A stretch of DNA of 64,000 bases from JALHST01 sp963798435 (GCA_963798435.1 CAWCTF010000004.1:992001-1056000); one strand, 5' to 3'. Shown: positions 1-9,651, counted from the stretch's first letter. Notes: generated from the sequence alone by a model not told the origin. A program made the numbers and translations.

Positions 1-1
1 T

Positions 2-166
2 AAAGACTGGCTATCTATGTTTGCCAAATCATTTTTCGTAGGTGTAACACCTGATGATACGGAAGCGATTTTGTCAGAAGTCCAGGAAAAATTGAAATCA
101 GTTTTATTTAAAAAAGGGAAGTGGTTTGCCGATTACCGACGTATTCGAATAATCGCGATTAAATGA
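2..166 (+). CDS. C-terminal fragment of a probable class I SAM-dependent methyltransferase
   Basis: An open frame enters from the left edge and ends at TGA 164-166, leaving the last 54 codons. The residues FFVGVTPDDTEAIL and the ending KWFADYRRIRIIAIK resemble the C-terminal strands of small class I SAM methyltransferases common in Flavobacteriaceae. The SAM-binding motif would lie outside the window, so the substrate cannot be judged. It stops 65 bp before the downstream sugar kinase, on the same strand. The family call rests on tail resemblance only. Confidence 0.5.
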   Translation, partial: KDWLSMFAKSFFVGVTPDDTEAILSEVQEKLKSVLFKKGKWFADYRRIRIIAIK

Positions 167-231
167 TTCAATACCTGAAAGTCTAAATGCGCGTTATCAT
201 CTTTAAATGAAATCTTACTAAAAAGCTGCTA

Positions 232-1155
232 ATGATCCTCTCGGTTTGTCCCAATCCATCAATAGACGTATATGCTTGGCTAGAAACTTTCGAGCTTGGT
301 CAGGCAAACCGAATTGCCAACATGAAGGAATTTCCGGGGGGCAAAGGCGTTCATGTGGCCATGGCAATTAAAGAATTGGGTGGGGCTACTTCGCTTTTCG
401 CCACTTGGGCAGGTTCGAATGGGGAATGGATAAAGAAAGCACCACAACTTACCGATATAAAAGTAACAGGAATTGAGCTCGAAGGGAATAATAGAAAATG
501 CTATACGTTCCGTTCTGAGGACAAATCACTCAATAACACCGAGTTATTAGAGCCAGGGCCAACACTCACGACAAATGATTGGGAAAAGTTCTTGGCGCAA
601 TTTGTCATCTCGGTGAAAAATTGTCATCTCGTATGTATGTCGGGTTCTTGGCCTAATGGGGCTCCCGAAAATGCTTATTTTCAGTTATTGAAAATCTGTG
701 AAAAGGAAGATAAGAAAGCAATTTTAGACTGTTCGGGAGTACAACTTAGGAATGCCTTAAAAACCAAGTTTTTCGGCCTGCATATCAACGAGCATGAGGC
801 AAAGAGTGCTTTTGGAACAAAAAATAGCCTAGAAATCAGAAATTATCTAAAGAACACGATTTCGTTGCTTGCTATCACCAAAGGAAAAGAGGGTCTCTTT
901 TTATATTCCGGCGCGGACTCCATTCACGCGAACGTCAAAATAGCTGCGGTTAAAAGTACGGTAGGTAGTGGGGATTGTTTAACGGCCGGTATCGCATTTG
1001 CCATTGAAAAGGGCTTATCACTCATCGAAACTGCAAAATATGGTGTGGCCTGTGGGGCGGCGAATTGTCTGAACGAAGATTTGGGAATCCTAAAATTAAA
1101 GGATGTAGCCAACCTATTACCGAAGGTTCGGTTGACAATGAATTCACCGTTCTAA
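232..1155 (+). CDS. 1-phosphofructokinase / tagatose-6-phosphate kinase family (PfkB fold)
   Basis: Cytoplasmic PfkB-family hexose-phosphate kinase of 307 residues, normal length for the FruK/LacC group. It starts MILSVCPNPSIDV, the usual N-terminus of this branch. The first PfkB signature GGKG is at residues 36-39, and the anion-hole/catalytic signature GSGD is at 245-248, with D248 the expected catalytic base. The family phosphorylates fructose-1-P or tagatose-6-P to a 1,6-bisphosphate. Because a class II tagatose-type aldolase and an AgaS isomerase lie in the convergent operon, I infer tagatose-6-P as the substrate. It faces that operon tail to tail (the permease stops at 1280). Fructose-1-P remains an alternative. 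Confidence 0.8.
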   Translation: MILSVCPNPSIDVYAWLETFELGQANRIANMKEFPGGKGVHVAMAIKELGGATSLFATWAGSNGEWIKKAPQLTDIKVTGIELEGNNRKCYTFRSEDKSLNNTELLEPGPTLTTNDWEKFLAQFVISVKNCHLVCMSGSWPNGAPENAYFQLLKICEKEDKKAILDCSGVQLRNALKTKFFGLHINEHEAKSAFGTKNSLEIRNYLKNTISLLAITKGKEGLFLYSGADSIHANVKIAAVKSTVGSGDCLTAGIAFAIEKGLSLIETAKYGVACGAANCLNEDLGILKLKDVANLLPKVRLTMNSPF

Positions 1156-1279
1156 ATAAGGTCTTTACGATCACTTTTGTCATACCCTTCATGCTGAATA
1201 TCGCAGCATCGAAACCGGCATCGATTTCACAAGGAAGGGGTATCTTAGGGTAAGGTCAAGTGCAGTGCTGATTTATACG

Positions 1280-2179
1280 CTATTTTATTTCTTCTTCCAT
1301 TTCGGCATCCCCAGGGTCGAAGGCTAGAAAAAATGCGGCTAAAACAGCCAAGATGATTCCGATTACTTTATAGGAATTGGGGACAAAACCTAATATGATC
1401 ATTGCGATTATAGCAGTAATCAATGGAGCGCCTGCATTGGTCATGGGTGATACTACCATGGCCTTACCATATCGGAAGGCATAGACTAAACACAATGCCC
1501 CGATTGAATTTAAAATCTGGATTCCTGCGGCCAGCCATGGGCCGTCAAAACCATAATTGATAGGGGCCGAAAAGTCGGTCATAAGCAACGCTATTGGTAT
1601 TATTGCCAGCCCGGTAAGCATCATATAAAAGAAAATGCTTTCGGCATTCATAAATTCGTTTGACAACTTCATAAAATAGGCCTGAAGTCCCCAAGCGAAC
1701 AAAATGATCAAAGCAAATACAAACCAGAGATATCCATAATCACTTCCCTCATTGCCGTTGGAATAGTCGAACAACGGCAGGGCAATTATCGCCAATATAA
1801 TTCCGATAGTTCCCAAAATTCCTGTTCGTTCCTTTAAAAACAGGTAGGAAAGGACAATGGTAACCATGGGGGAAAGCGAAATAATCGGAAAGATAAGATA
1901 CGTAGGACCCATAGTTACGGCATGGAACAAGATCATTTGCCCACCAGCACCAAGCAAACCGATAATGCAACCATAAAAAATTGCTTTTTTGTTGGTTTGT
2001 AATTTCCAATCGATCAATTTCAACACGATCAGCGCCGGTGGAATCATTGTGATGGCCCAAACACAATATATAAGCGTTTCAGGGAAACCATTTTCAGCCG
2101 GTAGCCCCGCAAAAGCGCCCCACACTCCCCAAAAAATTGTAGCAATGATCGCATAAACAAGCCAAAGTTTTGATTTCAT
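1280..2179 (-). CDS. DMT-superfamily (EamA-type) permease
   Basis: Integral inner-membrane protein of 299 residues with about ten hydrophobic helices in two repeats, matching the EamA/drug-metabolite transporter architecture. It starts MKSKLWLVYAIIATIFWG and ends in an acidic tail (DAEMEEEIK). It is the last gene of the minus-strand catabolic operon, 16 bp after the TIM-barrel protein. It is the only obvious cytoplasmic-membrane transporter in the locus, so it may import the sugar released in the periplasm. DMT proteins also export metabolites, and no substrate motif is visible, so transport direction and cargo are inference. One early helix contains GAGGQ. Confidence 0.75.
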   Translation of the reverse strand: MKSKLWLVYAIIATIFWGVWGAFAGLPAENGFPETLIYCVWAITMIPPALIVLKLIDWKLQTNKKAIFYGCIIGLLGAGGQMILFHAVTMGPTYLIFPIISLSPMVTIVLSYLFLKERTGILGTIGIILAIIALPLFDYSNGNEGSDYGYLWFVFALIILFAWGLQAYFMKLSNEFMNAESIFFYMMLTGLAIIPIALLMTDFSAPINYGFDGPWLAAGIQILNSIGALCLVYAFRYGKAMVVSPMTNAGAPLITAIIAMIILGFVPNSYKVIGIILAVLAAFFLAFDPGDAEMEEEIK

Positions 2180-2195
2180 AAGATATTTCGTTACG

Positions 2196-3734
2196 TTATA
2201 AATTTCCTTTTAAGGTAAGCGAACCATCGCTGTTAAGTTCTTGGGCGCACGCCCAATTAATACTGCGTCGAACCCCCTTCACTTCGAGCTCGGCATAGAT
2301 TCGTAATCCTTGCCAAGAAGTCTCTTTCGGCAACATAAATAACGCTTGCCGAACCCTTCCTGGTACCGGATACCCCGGATCAAGGCTCCCCTGTACTTCA
2401 AACGTATTTTTAGAATCTGAAATTCTCATGCGAAGTGCACCTGGAACCCCGGCCACTCCGTCATTTACCAGACCCAAAACCAGTCCGGGGTAGCCCTCTT
2501 TTTCAAAATACCATATCCAAGAAGGTCGTATCCGATATCCAATTTGGGACGCCAATTGATCTAATGGTTGGGGATATTTTTCATAATATCCCAATAGATT
2601 TTCCAAAGAAATAGCATGCCAGTTCCAGAGAGAAAAATAATTTGGGCCCACATCTTTCACATGTGAAATGATATTCTCATTTCTTGGCATTCCATCCATT
2701 ATCCTTAAATCTTGCATATCTCCTTTAGTAATCCCCTGTTCAATGGTAGCCGCGATCCACGGAGGCCGATTGCTTAGAATATCAATTTGGGAATTTTCTA
2801 TAAAAATGGTATCGGTCCTAAGCCAATTATAAGACCTGAGAGTGCGATCTAAAACTGCATCGTTGCCTACATGGTTATAATCGGGTTGCGTATTGGTTGC
2901 CAGCGGTGTTTTAGACCAATTTGCGGCTTGATACTCAAAAATCTCCACAAACGTATTCTTAGCGACGTAATAGTCGGGCAATGGATTTCCTTCAAAGGGC
3001 CAGGTATGTCCTTCACCCCAAAAACCGTACATACAGGTATCTACATATTCTAATAATTCGTGCCCATTATAAATAGCCGATAAAAGATCATCCATTTCCT
3101 TAAAGGCTGCCATAAACGCAGGATCATCATATCGGGGCACATAGTGTACCTTATTAGGGATTCCTATTTCATCTGTCGTCCCCAATTTTACCATGGGAAT
3201 CCTTTCAGCCAAAAAATCGGGAATGGAATTTTCTTCGATTACCGGACTCATCATTTGAATTCTGAAGGCAACCCGCTTACCATACTTTTTTGCCATTTCA
3301 AAAGTCAGATTCCAATGTTCCGGGAATTCCAGTTTTCCAGGTTCTTTTTGTATATCGCGCCAATCGACGCGTAGGTATAGAATACTACCCAATTCCCATT
3401 TTGCGAGTTTTTCAATGGAATCCCTAAGGGATTCCCCTTTTATTTTTGGAGGGCCCACCTCATCACAAATGTAGGTTACCAATCCCATTCCAAAATTGGG
3501 AACGGGCCCTTTTGCAGGGGTAGTGGTCATGATTACATCAGAACCAGGAACATTCGCTCCCTCCCCATAATTCGTAAAGGGTCCTTGGTATAATCGATCG
3601 GTGATTTCTGGTGGAGGACCAAAGTCATATGGGTCTGTGACGTTGGTAGATGTTTTGTCTTTGGCAAATGACATCGGCGCTGCCGATAATAAACCGATCA
3701 TTCCACTTTTTAATACAAAAGATCTGCGTTCCAT
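2196..3734 (-). CDS. Secreted TIM-barrel glycoside-hydrolase-like protein
   Basis: A 512-residue exported protein. The N-terminus MERRSFVLKSGMIGLLSAAP has a twin-arginine-like leader. The central part (about 75-400) has barrel-like segments such as YLRVDWRDIQKEPG and CMYGFWGEGHTWPFEG, where the E of WGEGH could be a catalytic acid. A segment after residue 400 (IRPSWIWYFEKEGYPGL) looks like the beta-sandwich that follows the barrel in DUF4832-type and GH-A-clan proteins. I do not recognise a numbered GH family. It follows the cytochrome c gene by 6 bp and precedes the permease by 16 bp, so it is co-transcribed with the FAD oxidase and cytochrome. Confidence 0.55.
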   Translation of the reverse strand: MERRSFVLKSGMIGLLSAAPMSFAKDKTSTNVTDPYDFGPPPEITDRLYQGPFTNYGEGANVPGSDVIMTTTPAKGPVPNFGMGLVTYICDEVGPPKIKGESLRDSIEKLAKWELGSILYLRVDWRDIQKEPGKLEFPEHWNLTFEMAKKYGKRVAFRIQMMSPVIEENSIPDFLAERIPMVKLGTTDEIGIPNKVHYVPRYDDPAFMAAFKEMDDLLSAIYNGHELLEYVDTCMYGFWGEGHTWPFEGNPLPDYYVAKNTFVEIFEYQAANWSKTPLATNTQPDYNHVGNDAVLDRTLRSYNWLRTDTIFIENSQIDILSNRPPWIAATIEQGITKGDMQDLRIMDGMPRNENIISHVKDVGPNYFSLWNWHAISLENLLGYYEKYPQPLDQLASQIGYRIRPSWIWYFEKEGYPGLVLGLVNDGVAGVPGALRMRISDSKNTFEVQGSLDPGYPVPGRVRQALFMLPKETSWQGLRIYAELEVKGVRRSINWACAQELNSDGSLTLKGNL

Positions 3735-3740
3735 AGTGTT

Positions 3741-4553
3741 TTATTTAGCAAATAGTACCAACTCATGTTGTCCTTTCAAATTTTGTGTGCCATCAACGCC
3801 ATGATCAGTATAACTTGCAGTAAGAACAAAGGCACTATTTTTGTTAAGATTGGCCGGTGTTGGGAGTTTGATCAACCCCTCAGTTCCGGTGTAATAATTT
3901 ATATTCGGATCAGCGGCGTTTTCCAGAATCCATCGTTCCATTTCGAGTATTTCCTGAGTCGATAATTCAGGATGGGCGGGCATGACCGTATTTCCCCATA
4001 CACCGGATGCCCCATTTTTTATTCGTTCTAATAGCATCTTCAAATTGGCCGATGAAGGTTCATAACGATTACTGATTTCATACCATGAGGGCCCAATTAA
4101 TTTACCATTAAAGGCATGACAATTGAGGCAATTTGATTTTAATATTCCAACAAGGCCAGCCGGATCATCCTGTATTTTTTTAGTTTCTTCGGCAGCCCCT
4201 CCCCATTGTTCCTTAAATGCTACTTTTAAGAGTACCTCATTCTGGGATATTTCCCCATATTTTGATTCCCCATCCTCATTATCAGAGATGCTAATTTGGT
4301 AGGCAACCCGGGCTCCTGGGGGATAAGGGCTATTTTCCTTAGGTGCCAGAATTTTTACCACGGGCCTGGTATTGGACTGCAGGAGTGGCGTCTTATTTAC
4401 GCTCCCAATTGGGGCAATTGGAAGCACTTTTTCCGCCACCAATTGCCTATGAAACCCAAAAGGATCATCGGCGGCATTATGAATGGTTGACCCTCCAATC
4501 AAGACAGAAAGTGGGAGCAATGCATAAAATAAAAAATAGGTCTTACGCTTCAT
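3741..4553 (-). CDS. Secreted single-haem cytochrome c protein with N-terminal beta domain
   Basis: The start is taken at ATG 4553 (MKRKTYFLFYALLPL), because it opens a signal peptide and lies 20 bp after the upstream stop; a longer frame would overlap the FAD oxidase gene. Of 270 residues, roughly 60-125 look like a PKD/beta-sandwich (RPVVKILAPKENSPYPPG). A class I cytochrome c domain follows: CLNCH at 142-146 binds haem, and M191 in VMPAHPE is the likely sixth ligand. Such domains carry single electrons in the periplasm. Its position directly behind a Tat-exported FAD oxidoreductase suggests it is that enzyme's electron acceptor, which is inference. Confidence 0.75.
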   Translation of the reverse strand: MKRKTYFLFYALLPLSVLIGGSTIHNAADDPFGFHRQLVAEKVLPIAPIGSVNKTPLLQSNTRPVVKILAPKENSPYPPGARVAYQISISDNEDGESKYGEISQNEVLLKVAFKEQWGGAAEETKKIQDDPAGLVGILKSNCLNCHAFNGKLIGPSWYEISNRYEPSSANLKMLLERIKNGASGVWGNTVMPAHPELSTQEILEMERWILENAADPNINYYTGTEGLIKLPTPANLNKNSAFVLTASYTDHGVDGTQNLKGQHELVLFAK

Positions 4554-4573
4554 TTCCTGTTTGCAAACTTCGT

Positions 4574-6076
4574 TTATAGCGCATCGATTTCCTTTGATAT
4601 GCGTTGGGCCGAACGCACGCAAGATTCCATCCCCCTACTGAGGTTATCTGCATAGGTGCCTCCAAAGAAGATGCGGCCGTCAGGCTTCATTATTTGAGGC
4701 CAAAAGCGATGCATTTCCCCAATGGGAAACGCTTCCATTTCACACGCTGGCGCAAATTTATCTTTGGTCCAATCGAGTGTTAAAGCTTGATAAATCGTAT
4801 CGCTTTTTCCGGGATATAGTTTTCTAAATGCCCCTAGTACACGCTGGGGAGACAGGCCTCCTGGGCCAAAGGCCTTCAATATGATCCGATCTGTATCAAC
4901 TGCATTGGTTTCTTCCCAAATCATGGAAATATCGGGGTGCTCGAATTCCATATTAATACTTTTAAAGCCATCATCCAACCAAAATCTAGAGCTAGCCTCA
5001 AACACATAAAAGGGGTGTGAACTATAGGTAAGATTATCAACAACGTATTGTTTTTCGGCAGACAGTGGTGGTACAACCGGAATATTCCTGAACACAGGCA
5101 GGGTAATACAATTGACGAGGAAATCGGCACTCATTTGCATTTCCGTATCATACCCATATGCTGTATAGGTAACAACCACCCCATTTGCATCGTGATTGAT
5201 CGCTTTGATGGGATGATTCAGTTTTATTTGGTTGCCAAGTCTCTTGGCAAAAGCAGTTGGAAGTTCCTGATTACCTCCTTTGAGATGGTACGTTTCTCCT
5301 TGGGATAAGGGGATTCCTCTTGATTTTTCTACGTAATATCTCCATAATGCAAATAAGGCCGAGGTGTTTTTTCCTCCCAAATAATCGAGCGCTGCGTCTG
5401 AAGCACCTTCCTTTTTATAAATATCAGCCAACGGAATAGCATCCAGATCGTCATATCCAACACCGAAAGGTTGGTAGGGATCCGTAAATTTGACAAGATA
5501 CGAATCCAAGAAAATTGATTTCAGGGCATACCAAGGATTTTTTGATAGAAAGGATACTTCCCTTTCATTAAAGCCAAACGCTTTAATGGTTTCAGGATCT
5601 GACAACATTTCATCGCTATAAAATTTACCGCGGATCATACGGAGTCCGTTTCTATTTGGAGCTGCTTCAGAGCCTTCGGCGTGAGGATACGGCAATACTG
5701 GAAGCTTAAATTCCTCGGCATATTCGAAAAAACGTTCATATCCCGGCTTCGTTAGGTGATCGGCACCAAAGTCGGCGTACAGGCCCTCTGATAATCCATC
5801 CCTACCAGTGAATACATGGCCTCCATGTCTTCCACTAGCCTCCAATACGACTACATTGTGCCCCATTTTCATTAGTTCATAAGCGCAACAAAGCCCTGTG
5901 ATGCCTGCACCGGCAACGATTATTTTTTTTGTTTTTTTATTTGGGGAAGCAATGTGGGGACCGTACTGAAGATCCTGATTTTCAGCATTGGCAAAAATCG
6001 ATATGGGTACTAGGGATGCACCCATGCCGGTAATCAGGGAATTTTTTATGAAGTCTCTCCTTTTTAATCGTTTCAT
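4574..6076 (-). CDS. Tat-exported FAD-dependent amine-oxidase-fold oxidoreductase
   Basis: A 500-residue flavoprotein. The leader KRLKRRDFIKNSLITGMGAS has the RRDFIK twin-arginine motif, so it is probably exported folded with FAD bound. The dinucleotide-binding GAGITG is at 56-61, followed by E79 and the GG motif ASGRHGGHV. The C-terminus has the second FAD contact region (GRIFFGGTYADNLSRGMES). This is the flavin amine oxidase/phytoene desaturase superfamily. The substrate is unknown; an amino sugar or sugar derivative is plausible from context. A paralogue lies at 30254-31717. It is followed by the cytochrome c gene and preceded by a 269-bp gap after agaS. Confidence 0.75.
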   Translation of the reverse strand: MKRLKRRDFIKNSLITGMGASLVPISIFANAENQDLQYGPHIASPNKKTKKIIVAGAGITGLCCAYELMKMGHNVVVLEASGRHGGHVFTGRDGLSEGLYADFGADHLTKPGYERFFEYAEEFKLPVLPYPHAEGSEAAPNRNGLRMIRGKFYSDEMLSDPETIKAFGFNEREVSFLSKNPWYALKSIFLDSYLVKFTDPYQPFGVGYDDLDAIPLADIYKKEGASDAALDYLGGKNTSALFALWRYYVEKSRGIPLSQGETYHLKGGNQELPTAFAKRLGNQIKLNHPIKAINHDANGVVVTYTAYGYDTEMQMSADFLVNCITLPVFRNIPVVPPLSAEKQYVVDNLTYSSHPFYVFEASSRFWLDDGFKSINMEFEHPDISMIWEETNAVDTDRIILKAFGPGGLSPQRVLGAFRKLYPGKSDTIYQALTLDWTKDKFAPACEMEAFPIGEMHRFWPQIMKPDGRIFFGGTYADNLSRGMESCVRSAQRISKEIDAL

Positions 6077-6148
6077 GGTTGGCTATTTTTTGGTTGTTAA
6101 AAGGTTGAATATGATTCTTCGCATTAATAGCATCTACTATTTAGGAAA

Positions 6149-6268
6149 TTACACAGCTTCAAATTCGGCCTTTATTTTTAGATACCCCAGTTCTTTGGTC
6201 AATATATACCAAATAGTTTTTATGAGCTTAGCGAACTTCGAATTACGGCCTACTTCGAAAATCTCTAT
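6149..6268 (-). pseudogene. Possible remnant reading frame in the agaS-FAD oxidase gap
   Basis: The 269-bp space 6077-6345 contains no full gene. On the minus strand a 39-codon open stretch ends at TAA 6151-6149 and reads protein-like, including FAKLIKTIWYILTKELGYLK and a final KIKAEFEAV. It follows an in-frame TAA and has no ATG or GTG start. It could be the tail of a deleted gene or chance. No promoter or terminator was identified in the rest of the gap. Confidence 0.25.
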
Positions 6269-6345
6269 TTAAATGCATGGCCACCGGCAGTTAAGGTAAA
6301 TCTATAACTAGCAGGAGCAACCGTTTTCAGGATTTTATTCGCTGA

Positions 6346-7494
6346 TTACGACTGTTTATTTGAGTAAATAGTCACGCCTTGTACAACCCTACTAATAGCT
6401 CCCGATATGGAAGGGTTGTCGGGGTCTAGCCCCAGTTTCAACGATTTGTAATACCCTAATAATTGTCCCAATAGCGTTGCCACCACCATATTTAATCCCA
6501 TTGTATTGCGATTCAAATTTTCCAAACAAATCGGTTGATCGTTCACAAGACCGAGTTCTTCTAAGGGATTAAGGCTAATGGACGGAATGTTTCTTGAATC
6601 TTGGGCAATGCTCAATACTAAATCCCGCTCGTATTTAAATGTATGCGAATCTTCCGAAAATAAATAGACCATCAGTGTTTTTTCATTGACTACCGCTCGG
6701 GGTCCATGCCGGAAACCCAAAAATGAATCGTGTTTACAAATAACTTGACCGTCAGTAAGTTCCTGCAATTTCAAATGACATTCCCTGGCAATTCCCAACA
6801 TAGGGCCAGATCCAAGGAAAACGACGCGCTCAAAGGATTTCGAAGCGATTTGTTCAATGGAATTGGCGTAGTGCAGAAGTTGTTCCCCATGAACAATCAT
6901 GGCCTCGACCTGTTTCTTCATGGCGTCAATGGCTGCGCTGTCGAAGATTAGCAGTACGGTTAGTAACATGGACGTGAAACTACCGGTCATTGCTAAACTT
7001 TTATCGTTGGAAGCCTCAGGGAGTACTAGGCTGTATGCCGTTTTGCATTGATTATAATTTGCCAATTTACCATCCTTGTTACAGGTAATAATCAAGTGAT
7101 ACACCTCTTCGCAGTGCTGATTTGCCAGGGCAATTGCTTCAAGGCTTTCCGGACTACTTCCAGATCGGGCAAAGGAAACCAAGAGGGTAGGTCTGTTTTT
7201 CAAGAAATAATGTTCAGGATAGGTTACAATATCGGTAGAGGCAATGGCGAGTGTTGTTTTACTGGTCAAATGCTGAACAATTCCATGTGCGGCTTCTCCA
7301 ATAAAAGCAGAAGACCCCGCCCCGGTTAGGATAATGGTCAGATTTTCTTTCGCAAGAATGGGTTCTATAAACAATCGAAGTTCCTTTGTCTGGTCGATCA
7401 ACAAATCATAAACCGTACCCCACAGTCGAGGTTGACCAAAGATCTCGGTCTTGGTATATTGATTCTTGGTGTTATCTATTATTTTTGCGGTCAT
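6346..7494 (-). CDS. agaS: AgaS-type SIS-domain sugar isomerase/deaminase
   Basis: Cytoplasmic protein of 382 residues with two SIS sugar-phosphate-binding domains. Visible AgaS signatures are TGAGSSAFIGE (about 57-67), STDIVTYP (86-93) and SFARSGSSPES (107-117). AgaS enzymes convert galactosamine-6-phosphate to tagatose-6-phosphate with release of ammonia. The length matches the family. It lies 63 bp downstream of the alpha-galactosidase in the same operon as a tagatose-type aldolase, and the kinase for the intermediate step is at 232-1155. This is the strongest single pointer that the locus handles N-acetylgalactosamine. GlmS-like functions are less likely because there is no glutaminase domain. 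Confidence 0.85.
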   Translation of the reverse strand: MTAKIIDNTKNQYTKTEIFGQPRLWGTVYDLLIDQTKELRLFIEPILAKENLTIILTGAGSSAFIGEAAHGIVQHLTSKTTLAIASTDIVTYPEHYFLKNRPTLLVSFARSGSSPESLEAIALANQHCEEVYHLIITCNKDGKLANYNQCKTAYSLVLPEASNDKSLAMTGSFTSMLLTVLLIFDSAAIDAMKKQVEAMIVHGEQLLHYANSIEQIASKSFERVVFLGSGPMLGIARECHLKLQELTDGQVICKHDSFLGFRHGPRAVVNEKTLMVYLFSEDSHTFKYERDLVLSIAQDSRNIPSISLNPLEELGLVNDQPICLENLNRNTMGLNMVVATLLGQLLGYYKSLKLGLDPDNPSISGAISRVVQGVTIYSNKQS

Positions 7495-7557
7495 AGCTGC
7501 TGCTGTAATATATTAAATACGAGGTATTTGACCAAAATAGTAGAACTCGTTCCCTAC

Positions 7558-9651
7558 TCATTTTGGATCGTTTACAGATAGTAAAAGAAAATCCTTAAAA
7601 GCAACCTGAAGTACGGGATCGCTCCCGGATATTTTTCCAAGGTCAACATCGTTGAAATAATCCCACACCTGATAGGTTTTATCTTTATCCAAACCTTTTA
7701 GATTTATTTTTCCATCCCATTTGTCGGCATAAAAGGCGTAATACAGGGTATCATCTTTTCGTATTAAATGCGTTTCTGGCCGGTCGTATCCAATATCGTA
7801 GACCCCGCCTAAATACTCCCCGGTAGACAGCATCTTTTCATTGTAGAGCGAAAACCATTTTTTCCATATTTTTTCCTTTTCAGGAGTCAGTAAAACACTA
7901 TGGCTCTCATTTGCATTGTCTTTTGGCCACGTAAATTTTGTACCTAAAACGGCTCCTATACCAAAAGAACTTGCGAAATCGTCTTTATTGTCACTAAGCT
8001 CCACATGGTCCCCGTAATACGCAATATTCGGGATGATGGCCTTATAGGTCTTACCTTTTAGCCGTATTTGCCAGCTAGATAGCGGATCTGAGGCAACGGC
8101 CTGATTCATCGATGCCATATTATATATAGACATACAGGTGCCACAGGGGCAATTTTCTATTACGGCATGGGGTTTAATCTTTCTGGTTTCATCATAGATC
8201 ATATGGAAAAACCCAGGCAGTGCTTCCGGTGCGTCCTCCGGATTTTCCAAACTATAATCGGGGGCAACGGCATTCATATGTTGACCATCCATTTTCAGGC
8301 CATCGAACCCAAGATCTCGTATAAAATGCCGTATCGTTCCCTTGGTATATTCTTTTGTTATTTCCTTGGCAGGGGATAAATAATAGGCATCCCACCAAGT
8401 GATGAATTGTGGGGACTCGTCTTTTTGAAAGACCCTCATGTCGGGATGCTCCAACAATACCTTACTTTGTGGGTCAGCTGCCAGGGGTGTCCACCAAATT
8501 TTCGCCTTTAATCCATTCGCATGAATCTTGTCTACCAAATCCTTGATTTCGCTATTTCCCTTTGGGAACTTCTTGGGATTGGCATCCCAATCGCCTTCTG
8601 CAATTTGGAAGCCATCGTCTAAAACGGCCCATTTTATGCCCAATTCCTTGACTTTGGGCAAGGTATTAATAACCTCGTCAAGGGTAAAGGTGCGCCCATA
8701 TCCCCACGCACACCAAATGGGCTCGAACGCGGCGGGTTCAGGGGCCACGAATTTTAGGCCCTTGGCCTTCAACAAGCTGGAGTATTTCGATAAATTTTCA
8801 AAATAATCTCCCTTGGAAATGGAAAGAAACGTTTCTAACGTTGCAAGCGTATCCTTTGATTTGAATAAGGTTCGTTCTGGAAACTCCTTTGTAACGCTAA
8901 TGTGAACATCACTCTCCCGAGCAGGAATCTCGGTAGGTAGGGTTACCAATTTAGGAACAAGGGCCAAGTGACCGATTGTAACGTCGACATCAGGGCGCCA
9001 TATGGCCGTTACCGGGATTCCTCCCCCATAATCGGTGGCGTTCATGCCCATAAAATTTTTCTGATAATACCCAGGTTCCAACGGTTTTATCCAATCATCA
9101 CGACTTGATGACGAACTCCCTTGAAAAGCCCAAAAAGATGGAGTATCTCCTTGTGTTAAAAGCGTATAATTATTGTTATTCCACTTTTCGACAAAAACAG
9201 CATGATCCGAATTATTGGTGTAGATCACTTTGGTGGAAATCAGATCCGGAAAGGCATCGTACGTGGTCAAGATCAACCTTTTACCCATTACAATACTGTT
9301 TTCAGTGCAGGTCCCGTCGATGATCCATTGCTTGCCAGGTAGATTTCCTTCCAACGATTTTTCATTCAGGGCATCAAATTTGAAGGCTTTAAGCGTGCCT
9401 CCATCTACAATAAGGGTTTCTGAAGGTTGAAAGCCATTCAAAATCGGCTTTGTGTCCGGTAGGGTTGAAATAAAACGGGTCTGTAGATTTCCATCGACCT
9501 CAAAGATGAGATCGCCGTTCGTTATTTTGGCAACCGTTTTTGTATTTCCTTCTTCCGGTTTACAGGAAACCAACAGAATGATGGCGAAGAAAATGGTCCC
9601 TATTTTAGGAAGGTCTATGTACCTAGTCAAGGATTTTGTTCGCATTTCCAT
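7558..9651 (-). CDS. Lipoprotein alpha-galactosidase-like enzyme (GH36/clan GH-D)
   Basis: A 697-residue surface or periplasmic glycosidase. The lipobox LLVSC places the modified Cys at residue 30. A beta-sandwich (about 40-290) precedes a TIM barrel starting near PIWCAWGYGRTF. Clan GH-D hallmarks are visible: WAVLDDGFQ (341-349), the nucleophile D455 in GLKMDGQ, the cysteine-containing loop ENCPCGTC (499-506) and a likely acid/base D522 in ASDPLSSW. The C-terminal beta domain is present. The family removes terminal alpha-galactosyl or alpha-N-acetylgalactosaminyl groups. The start at ATG 9651 overlaps the end of the amidohydrolase gene by 29 bp, so translation is probably coupled. The sugar preferred cannot be read from sequence. 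Confidence 0.75.
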   Translation of the reverse strand: MEMRTKSLTRYIDLPKIGTIFFAIILLVSCKPEEGNTKTVAKITNGDLIFEVDGNLQTRFISTLPDTKPILNGFQPSETLIVDGGTLKAFKFDALNEKSLEGNLPGKQWIIDGTCTENSIVMGKRLILTTYDAFPDLISTKVIYTNNSDHAVFVEKWNNNNYTLLTQGDTPSFWAFQGSSSSSRDDWIKPLEPGYYQKNFMGMNATDYGGGIPVTAIWRPDVDVTIGHLALVPKLVTLPTEIPARESDVHISVTKEFPERTLFKSKDTLATLETFLSISKGDYFENLSKYSSLLKAKGLKFVAPEPAAFEPIWCAWGYGRTFTLDEVINTLPKVKELGIKWAVLDDGFQIAEGDWDANPKKFPKGNSEIKDLVDKIHANGLKAKIWWTPLAADPQSKVLLEHPDMRVFQKDESPQFITWWDAYYLSPAKEITKEYTKGTIRHFIRDLGFDGLKMDGQHMNAVAPDYSLENPEDAPEALPGFFHMIYDETRKIKPHAVIENCPCGTCMSIYNMASMNQAVASDPLSSWQIRLKGKTYKAIIPNIAYYGDHVELSDNKDDFASSFGIGAVLGTKFTWPKDNANESHSVLLTPEKEKIWKKWFSLYNEKMLSTGEYLGGVYDIGYDRPETHLIRKDDTLYYAFYADKWDGKINLKGLDKDKTYQVWDYFNDVDLGKISGSDPVLQVAFKDFLLLSVNDPK

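Noticed and set aside
1065..1253. 62-codon plus-strand ORF overlapping the end of the PfkB gene
   Set aside because: It overlaps conserved kinase codons out of frame and has no domain or start context of its own.
5988..6272. 94-codon plus-strand ORF over the FAD oxidase leader and spacer
   Set aside because: It is mostly antisense to the Tat leader, and the minus-strand reading of the spacer is more protein-like.
7558..9651. Considered as a GH31 or sulfoquinovosidase with the locus as a sulfoglycolysis operon
   Set aside because: The KMDG nucleophile, the ENCPCG loop and the ASDP acid/base region fit clan GH-D, and AgaS fits amino-sugar rather than sulfosugar metabolism.
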